The translations under genes and the position numbers were made by a program. The notes below the pieces were generated by a model that worked only from the letters and a program-made list of their open reading frames with translations, did not search any database and was not told where the DNA came from. 64,000 nt of DNA from Coprobacillus sp. (GTDB lineage: Bacteria > Bacillota_I > Bacilli_A > RFN20 > CAG-826): NCBI GenBank assembly GCA_021203805.1, contig JAJQAM010000009.1, forward strand, positions 42,174 through 106,173, read 5' to 3'. This document shows, in pieces, positions 58,131 to 64,000 of the stretch; positions within the stretch are counted from its first letter, which is position 1, and every line of letters starts with the position of its first letter.

Positions 58131-60281
58131 ATGACAAATAGGAAGATAGGCGCAGGCATTATATCTTCTTTTTTTGTTTTTTTGTGTGTCTGCACGGGAT
58201 GCTCAAATACCGCTAGTAGCGATAATGTCTTAGCCCCCGCTAAATACGCAAATGGGGACACACTTGATCCAATTCAAAAGACCAATCCTGAGTCCGAGGA
58301 GCTTGAGCTTTTATTCCCAGGTAGCGATGAGGCAAATGAAATAGATAACGAAGATTTAACTATTAGCATTTCAACCTCTACCACCACCCCAACAAGCCAA
58401 AGCTATACCGCTTCTTTCTCCTCTCAGACCACAATTTATTCTGGTAATAACTCTACTAATAGAACTATCTTTATCGCTCTTGATGACCCCGTTAGTCTTG
58501 AAGATCTTCCCACTGAAAGTGAAAGACTTGAAGGCCTTGAGGAAGGGGAAGAAGATGCTGGTCCTGAAGCTTTAACCGGCTATGTTTTCTCAATCACTGC
58601 TGGAGTAAGCGATCCCATTATTCCTTATCAGTATTATTACGGCTCACGTGCTAACATCGATATCACCTCCATCGGTTCTGATATTGTGGAAGAAGATGCG
58701 GTAGACTCCATTAATTCTATTTATATTCCTTCTTCTATTGAGACCATTGATCCTAATGCCTTCACTAACCTAACGGGTAAAGGTGTAACCTTTAAACTTG
58801 GCTTTGATGAATCTGATAAAGATAGTTTCTTCTTTGACCCAGATGAAGTCTTCCCTTCTGGATGCACAGTTGTCTATGAAGGTAACGCCGCTGAAGACCG
58901 CCGCCAAGGAATCTCTACCACCAAGACCAGCTCTAAAGATGTTGACTTATATGTTGGTAGTGAGGAGACCTTTACTAAAGAAGGCTATGTTTATAGCGAT
59001 GATTTAAGACTTGGACTTCAATATGATGTTTATAACGAAGAGGGCTCATATATTGAGACCCGTCTTACCTATTTCCCTGTCAGCAGCACTAACAGTAATT
59101 CTGATACCATAGGCAAAAACATGGGCCAGACAAGTCTTGTTATGTATTTTGATATCGATATGGGTGAGGGTGAGAAGATCAATAATGAATCTCTCGTCTT
59201 CTTTAACATATATTTTGCATCTAATGATTATAGTGAGACTGGGGGTAATTATTTCTATCCAGATCTTCAATATCCGTATACGGATGAAGACACTGGAGAA
59301 TTATTACACACGTATGGACAGATGTACTGCATTCCAAGATTATCCTACTCTATTGAGGATGATATTTCTAACTACATTGACTACTCATTTAATTCCCTCA
59401 ATACCTTCTCTGGATACTCCGCTTTTGTGATGAATGTCAAAAAAGTGGACTATGATGTTTATCCAAATCTTAAAAAGTCAACTTATCAGAATAACCTTTC
59501 TAGCATTGAAGACGGCACTCTTCAGATTAGATATCGTTTAACCTCGCTTAATTCCGCTTACTACCGAATTGGCTATATTAATGAAGACGGAGAACTCGAC
59601 ACTATTGATTTAAAAGTGGACACTCCAGTGGCCTACTCTAAAATCAATACCAAGAGAAACAATGAATTATCCTTCCTCATTCACAATAAGGATATCTATA
59701 AAGGCTTTAAAGTCAGTGATATTAGAAGTGTGGATATTGTTGGTCTAAGGATCACAATTGATTTATATAATAAATCTCGTAACTCAATTGTCTCTAAATC
59801 AAGTGTGGAAACGAGGTTTGGCATAGTTAATGTCATGGACTATACGGAAGTTGCTCCGTCCTTTACAAATATTAATCTTATTCTTATCCTATTATTCGTT
59901 GGCTATACGGTAGTGTTCCTAGCAGCAACCCTTGGACTATACTTCTACCGTAAGAATAAATTCAAAAACGATGAATTTAGAAGGATGAACACCCGTAAAT
60001 TCATCAATCAAGCTATTATTGCTTATATCTTTATAGGCCTACTAATCTTCTTTGTGGCCACTCTGCTCTTTAGAGTGATGCCGCTCAATAATGCAGTAGT
60101 GACCTATAATCCAATTGATGTTTATGTCTTCTTCTTCGCTATTGGTGCGATAATAGCCGTAGGCTATTACATCCGCTACTTCTGGCTAGCGGGTAAGGCA
60201 GCGCGCCATAGAAAAGAAGTAGAGAGACTTAAACTTAATGAAGATGAAGAAGATGACGGAACGGGAACCGATATAAACTAA
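58131..60281 (+). CDS. Large lipoprotein with LRR-like segment and C-terminal membrane helices
   Basis: 716 residues. Signal peptide ends in a lipobox (CVCTGC, Cys24), so it is lipidated. An outside part of ~560 residues contains Ser/Thr-rich and acidic stretches and one BspA-like piece (SIYIPSSIETIDPNAFTNL, then CTVVYEG). Then three or four helices at about 580-605, 627-648 and 655-680, and a charged cytoplasmic tail. It directly precedes the sugar-transporter ATPase by 22 bases, so it is probably an accessory part of that importer; it is not a normal solute-binding protein. Function unknown. Confidence 0.75.
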   Translation: MTNRKIGAGIISSFFVFLCVCTGCSNTASSDNVLAPAKYANGDTLDPIQKTNPESEELELLFPGSDEANEIDNEDLTISISTSTTTPTSQSYTASFSSQTTIYSGNNSTNRTIFIALDDPVSLEDLPTESERLEGLEEGEEDAGPEALTGYVFSITAGVSDPIIPYQYYYGSRANIDITSIGSDIVEEDAVDSINSIYIPSSIETIDPNAFTNLTGKGVTFKLGFDESDKDSFFFDPDEVFPSGCTVVYEGNAAEDRRQGISTTKTSSKDVDLYVGSEETFTKEGYVYSDDLRLGLQYDVYNEEGSYIETRLTYFPVSSTNSNSDTIGKNMGQTSLVMYFDIDMGEGEKINNESLVFFNIYFASNDYSETGGNYFYPDLQYPYTDEDTGELLHTYGQMYCIPRLSYSIEDDISNYIDYSFNSLNTFSGYSAFVMNVKKVDYDVYPNLKKSTYQNNLSSIEDGTLQIRYRLTSLNSAYYRIGYINEDGELDTIDLKVDTPVAYSKINTKRNNELSFLIHNKDIYKGFKVSDIRSVDIVGLRITIDLYNKSRNSIVSKSSVETRFGIVNVMDYTEVAPSFTNINLILILLFVGYTVVFLAATLGLYFYRKNKFKNDEFRRMNTRKFINQAIIAYIFIGLLIFFVATLLFRVMPLNNAVVTYNPIDVYVFFFAIGAIIAVGYYIRYFWLAGKAARHRKEVERLKLNEDEEDDGTGTDIN

Positions 60282-60303
60282 AACATAAGGAGAGAGAAAG
60301 AAT

Positions 60304-62226
60304 ATGGAAATTAGAATTAAAGCCCTAACAAAAGTATTCCTAGGTGACTCAAAAAAGAACATACGAGACACTGTTGCGGTTAAAGACCTCGATTTTACTG
60401 TCCCTGACGGACAGCTTGTAGGACTTCTTGGTCCTTCAGGATGCGGGAAGTCCACGACGCTATACATGATCAGCGGACTTCAGACCCCTACCTCTGGAGA
60501 GGTATGGTTTGGTGACCAAGAAGTCACTAACCTCGCTCCTGAAAAAAGAGGTATTGGTCTCGTCTTCCAAAACTATGCTCTCTATCCTCACATGACCATT
60601 TATAAAAATATCGAATTCCCTCTCACCAATCTCAAAGTGGAAGTTCCCCTTGAGACCTTCTATCAGTTTGATCTTACCTATACGTACACTCTTAAGAAGA
60701 GAGATGTTGTAGACGGTATTCTTAAATCCGTTGAGACCCTCCTTCAAAAGACCGGTCTTAAAAAGAAACAGTACAAATTAAGTGATTCCACCACTGATGG
60801 AGTGTTAACTCTTAATATCTCCCTTATTAATGTCAGCGAAGGAACCGCTAATATCTTTAAAGAGCACATGCCTGAAATTATTGACTGTACTCTCACTGAT
60901 GAGCAGAAAGTTCAGACCAGTGAAGCTCTCTTTGATAACGCTTTAAGAGCGACGATTACTAAAGTTGGTGAAAATCAAGAAGTCGCTATCACTTATAAAG
61001 CGGAGCTTGGTCGTCACTTTGACACTAACAAGATGGATGACACTATTAATGGATGCCGTAATGCGATGAAAGAGATTGGAATTAAAGTCACCAGTGCTCT
61101 TATTTCTCACCTCCACACCGGCTTTGAACTTATGGTGATGCTCTCGGATGTCAATGTCCACCGCATTGAAGAGGTCCTTAATGTCCTTGACGGCTGCACT
61201 GAGCATGAATCAAGAACCTATTTCATCACTGATGTTCATGATGAAGACCTACAAAAAACAATTAAGACATATTTCAAAGAGCAAGGAGTTTCCTATTCTG
61301 ACTTTAAGCTCTATTTTGACACTGATAAATTCAAAATCTTCTTCAAGATTAATGGGGCTCCTCAGGAGAAACTTGATGAGATTACTAATCATCTTGTTGA
61401 AGAGCTCTCTCTTGCAGACCTCTCCGTTGAGACTACGCAGGCTATTACCCATAGAAAACTCACCAAAGAAGAGAGACGTGATATCGTCTATGATACCGCA
61501 AAACTCGTTAACGTTGATGAATATCTTGAGCGTAAACCATCTCAGCTCTCCGGCGGTCAGCAGCAAAGAGTGGCCATTGCCCGTGCACTTGTAAAGAAGC
61601 CAAAAGTGCTCCTTCTTGATGAGCCGCTCTCTAACCTTGACGCTAGGCTCCGTCTCCAGACTCGAGAGGAAATTAGAAGAATTCAGCAGGAAACTGGTAT
61701 TACCTCTATCTTCGTCACTCACGACCAAGAAGAAGCAATGTCTATTTCTGACCTTATCGTTGTTATGAGACTAGGCGAGATGCAACAAATCGGCGCTCCT
61801 CAAGAGGTCTATTCTAACCCTGCTAACTTATTCGTGGCTTCCTTCCTTGGTAACCCACAGATTAATATCTTCATGGGCAAAGTGAAGGGTAAACAAATCA
61901 TCGTCGGTGACGATGTTGTCTACGAAGCCAAAAAGAAAATCTGTGACGGAGAGAAAGAAGTCTATGTCACGGTGCGTCCAGAAGGCTTTGATATTGGCAC
62001 AAGTGAGGACACTAATGTCCTCCACGCTAGTGCAGAGATGATTCAGATTCTAGGTAGAGATATCTCAATCGTTGCCAAGAATCCTAGCTGCACCACTGAA
62101 ACCTTCAAAGCGATTATCTCTGATAATCAGATTACTAGTGATAAAGATTTAAATCTCAAAGTCAAACCTAATAAACTCTATCTCTTTGATGGAGAAAGTC
62201 AGGATCGAATTTACTTTGATTTCTAA
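60304..62226 (+). CDS. ugpC: Sugar ABC transporter ATPase (MalK/UgpC-type) with ~270-residue insertion
   Basis: 640 residues instead of ~370. Walker A GPSGCGKST (43-51), Q-loop Gln89, signature LSGGQQQR (415-422), Walker B VLLLDEP (435-441), H-loop His473, and the C-terminal TOBE-type regulatory domain (512-640). Between Q-loop and signature, after NLKV (109-112) and before THRKLTKEE (~382-390), are ~270 extra residues. Flanks rejoin exactly where MalK reads K-V-P-K-E-E. The insert looks like three alpha-beta-beta-alpha repeats. Mycoplasma ATPases called UgpC are also, as I recall, ~580 residues. Substrate probably a sugar or glycerol phosphate derivative. Confidence 0.92.
   Translation: MEIRIKALTKVFLGDSKKNIRDTVAVKDLDFTVPDGQLVGLLGPSGCGKSTTLYMISGLQTPTSGEVWFGDQEVTNLAPEKRGIGLVFQNYALYPHMTIYKNIEFPLTNLKVEVPLETFYQFDLTYTYTLKKRDVVDGILKSVETLLQKTGLKKKQYKLSDSTTDGVLTLNISLINVSEGTANIFKEHMPEIIDCTLTDEQKVQTSEALFDNALRATITKVGENQEVAITYKAELGRHFDTNKMDDTINGCRNAMKEIGIKVTSALISHLHTGFELMVMLSDVNVHRIEEVLNVLDGCTEHESRTYFITDVHDEDLQKTIKTYFKEQGVSYSDFKLYFDTDKFKIFFKINGAPQEKLDEITNHLVEELSLADLSVETTQAITHRKLTKEERRDIVYDTAKLVNVDEYLERKPSQLSGGQQQRVAIARALVKKPKVLLLDEPLSNLDARLRLQTREEIRRIQQETGITSIFVTHDQEEAMSISDLIVVMRLGEMQQIGAPQEVYSNPANLFVASFLGNPQINIFMGKVKGKQIIVGDDVVYEAKKKICDGEKEVYVTVRPEGFDIGTSEDTNVLHASAEMIQILGRDISIVAKNPSCTTETFKAIISDNQITSDKDLNLKVKPNKLYLFDGESQDRIYFDF
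60637..61458 (+). other. Internal insertion encoded in ugpC-like ATPase
   Basis: Codons 112-385. Three units with the same order (helix, Gly turn, strand, turn, strand, helix): about 135-193 (VVDGILKSVETLLQKTGL...), 245-297 (MDDTINGCRNAMKEIGI...) and 315-366 (DLQKTIKTYFKEQGV...). They share hydrophobic spacing more than identity, so an ancient triplication is inferred. Confidence 0.7.
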
Positions 62227-62245
62227 TAGCTAAGAGAGGATACAG

Positions 62246-63349
62246 ATGAAAAACTTCTTCTACAAACTATTCCATCCGAAAAAGAAAAACGAGCTCGTGG
62301 AGTGCGACCCCGAAGTTTTAACTGCGGAAGAAATGGCGCTCGATGAGAAAGGCGTCTACGTCACTGATGATGGTGCTACTGTTGTTCGTCTCGTTTCTAA
62401 TAAGAGAAACGCTAAGGAATATAAGGTAGGCGGCGTTGATGATGTCGTGGCTAAAAATAACTGGAAAGCCTGGATCTACCTTGCTCCTGTTATTATTCTT
62501 CTCGTTATTTTCCTTATCTATCCTCTAATTAATACGATTGTTATCTCATTCCTTAAGGATTATAACTACGCGACAGGTCATAGTAATGGTTTTACCTTCT
62601 CTAACTATGGAATTATTCTTGGTCTTATGGAAACAGAGAATGGAGCGAGAGAAGTCTATTTCGTCCAATACGCTATTCCAAACACTTTCTTTATCGTGTT
62701 TGTGACCGTTCCTATTGCTACAATCTTAGCTCTTCTTATCTCTGTCGCTCTTAACTCCATTAAGTGGTTCCAGAGAATTCTACAAACTATATTCTTCCTG
62801 CCCTATGTGACTAATACGATTGCTATTGGTATGGTTTTCTCCGTTATCTTTGCAGAAAACGGCATAATAAACTATATATTCCAGTCAAACATAACGTGGA
62901 TATATGGCGCTAGTAGGTGGGTGGCGATGGTGCCATTATGTACCTATATCATTTGGTCAGCGCTGCCATTTAAGATTCTTATTTTCCTCTCTGGCTTACA
63001 GGGAATTGATAAGCAGTATTATCAAGCCGCTCAAATTGATGCGGCCTCCCGCACTAAGAGACTAATGCATATAACTATTCCTCTTCTTGGTCCTCAGATC
63101 ATGTACATCCTGGTAACGTCCTTTATGGGAGCGTTTAAGGAGTACACGTCAGTAGTAGCCCTCTTCAATGGACCAGGAACGTTAGGGACAGCAGCCGAGC
63201 CAAACATGGAAACTATCGTCTACTATATCTATAACTATTTGTCCACTCAGACTGGGTATGCAGCAGCGGCCGCTGTATTCCTATTCGTCATTATATTAAT
63301 CTTTACGGTTATTGAGTTTAGAGTCTCTAACCGAAGGATCTATTATTAA
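62246..63349 (+). CDS. ugpA: Sugar ABC transporter permease (MalF/UgpA-type)
   Basis: 367 residues. The first ~75 residues are a charged cytoplasmic extension not found in UgpA. Then six helices starting with WIYLAPVIILLVIFLIYPL (~80-98). The ATPase-contact EAA loop reads QAAQIDAASRTKRLMHITIPLLGPQ near residue 260-285. Forms the channel with the next permease. AGAGAGGA precedes the start by 8 bases; 20 bases after the ATPase gene. Confidence 0.92.
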   Translation: MKNFFYKLFHPKKKNELVECDPEVLTAEEMALDEKGVYVTDDGATVVRLVSNKRNAKEYKVGGVDDVVAKNNWKAWIYLAPVIILLVIFLIYPLINTIVISFLKDYNYATGHSNGFTFSNYGIILGLMETENGAREVYFVQYAIPNTFFIVFVTVPIATILALLISVALNSIKWFQRILQTIFFLPYVTNTIAIGMVFSVIFAENGIINYIFQSNITWIYGASRWVAMVPLCTYIIWSALPFKILIFLSGLQGIDKQYYQAAQIDAASRTKRLMHITIPLLGPQIMYILVTSFMGAFKEYTSVVALFNGPGTLGTAAEPNMETIVYYIYNYLSTQTGYAAAAAVFLFVIILIFTVIEFRVSNRRIYY

Positions 63350-63360
63350 GGAGGTGCGTG

Positions 63361-64000
63361 ATGGAAGAGACAGAAACACTAAAATCTGATGCTACCATTA
63401 CCGAGGAAGAGATTCCCGAGTCTTTAAATACCTCTAATGGCGGAAGTAGTGGAGACGATGAAGGAGATGGATACTACATTTATCCTGACTTTAAGAGAGT
63501 GGTGGTTAATGATAACCTCGTTCTCTCAATTGAGCAGTCAGGAAGAACTGTGGAGTCTATTAAAGCAAGTGAAAGAGTAAGTAAGATTATCTTTACCACA
63601 ATTACTTATATCTTCCTTATTGTGATGGCGCTTTTAGTAATCTTCCCGTTCTACTGGATGATTATCACATCTTTTAAGCAACGCACCGAGATAATGGCGT
63701 CCACACAGACCTTCTTCCCCTCTATTGTCATGTGGAGTAACTACGTATATGTTTTCCAAGTCTTTAACTTTGGAAGATATATGCTTAACACTATTGTCGT
63801 GGCCGTATTTGACACTTTGGGCACACTGATAACCACAATCCTTGCGGCTTTTGCCTTTGCTAGACTTAACTTTAAGGGTAGAGAGGCAGTCTTCATGATC
63901 TTCCTTATGACCATGATGATACCGGGCGAAATGATGGTTATCTCTAACTACATAACCGTCGCCTCCTTTGGCTGGATTGGTGAAGACCAAACTTTACTTG
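63361..64000 (+). CDS. ugpE: Sugar ABC transporter permease (MalG/UgpE-type), partial
   Basis: Starts at ATG 63361, 11 bases after the previous stop with AGGAGGT, and stays open to the window end (213 codons). Residues 1-~72 are an acidic cytoplasmic extension; helices begin at ~75 (IIFTTITYIFLIVMALLVIFPFYWMIITSFK, with the family's FPFYWMIxTSFK). A second segment (RYMLNTIVVAVFDTLGTLITTILAAFAFARL) and the IPGEMMVISNY region follow. The EAA loop and any binding protein lie beyond the window. Confidence 0.93.
   Translation, partial: MEETETLKSDATITEEEIPESLNTSNGGSSGDDEGDGYYIYPDFKRVVVNDNLVLSIEQSGRTVESIKASERVSKIIFTTITYIFLIVMALLVIFPFYWMIITSFKQRTEIMASTQTFFPSIVMWSNYVYVFQVFNFGRYMLNTIVVAVFDTLGTLITTILAAFAFARLNFKGREAVFMIFLMTMMIPGEMMVISNYITVASFGWIGEDQTLL

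Overview
The window is AT-rich bacterial chromosome with short intergenic gaps and a genome style of a gut-type Bacilli/Mollicutes relative. Genes end with UGA as well as UAA/UAG (for example the stops at 7531-7533 and 7974-7976), so the standard bacterial code is used, which excludes Mycoplasma/Spiroplasma. Several proteins nevertheless carry traits I associate with Mollicutes: Asn at the rifampicin-site His of RpoB, a shortened proline-rich loop in L11, a TGDSVRKP amidase signature in GatA, and a sugar-transporter ATPase with a huge internal insertion. There are many membrane and lipoproteins and no sign of phage, transposon, rRNA or CRISPR. An Acholeplasma-like or uncultured RF39/Erysipelotrichia-like lineage fits, but the exact taxon is inference.

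Layout. 1-5.6 kb: end of an oligopeptide ABC importer gene coupled to a membrane-anchored leucine-rich-repeat (BspA-type) protein, a glycosyltransferase, uracil-DNA glycosylase, and a TPP-riboswitch-controlled thiamine transporter. 5.7-11.5 kb: an acidic-tailed membrane protein, an Ntdp/YgaC phosphatase, the t6A operon tsaE-tsaB-rimI-tsaD, and asnS. 11.5-14.1 kb: four uncharacterised membrane proteins. 14.2-24.0 kb: a thioredoxin-like lipoprotein, pcrA-ligA-gatCAB (the order known from Bacillus), galE and a lipase-like hydrolase. 24.0-30.5 kb: two tRNAs, a nitroreductase, a lipid-type glycosyltransferase, a CarD-type regulator, a Sir2-HAD-phosphatase operon, smpB-folC. 30.6-33.3 kb: a MacB/FtsX-type ABC transporter. 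33.3-46.9 kb: rpmG-secE-nusG, the convergent ktrAB potassium uptake genes, then rplKA, rplJL and rpoBC with RNA leaders. 46.9-50 kb: flavin reductase-like protein, Cof-type phosphatase, secreted GH13 amylase. 50-54.6 kb: rpsL-rpsG-fusA and tuf. 54.7-58 kb: a Fic protein and two RDD membrane proteins. 58-64 kb: a large lipoprotein followed by a sugar ABC transporter whose second permease runs off the end.

How it works together. Most of the window is core information processing (transcription, translation, tRNA modification and charging, repair). AsnRS is present, so GatCAB is probably needed for Gln-tRNA(Gln). The accessory part is about the cell surface: ABC importers, each next to a surface-anchored protein with LRR character, a secreted amylase, and glycosyltransferases that may build glycolipids. 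A recurring feature is that about ten first-in-operon genes have a -10 box 6-10 bases before the start codon and no Shine-Dalgarno, which suggests leaderless mRNAs, whereas operon-internal and ribosomal genes have strong AGGAGG sites. The most unusual protein is the 640-residue sugar-transporter ATPase, with about 270 residues inserted between Q-loop and signature motif that look like three alpha-beta-beta-alpha repeats.
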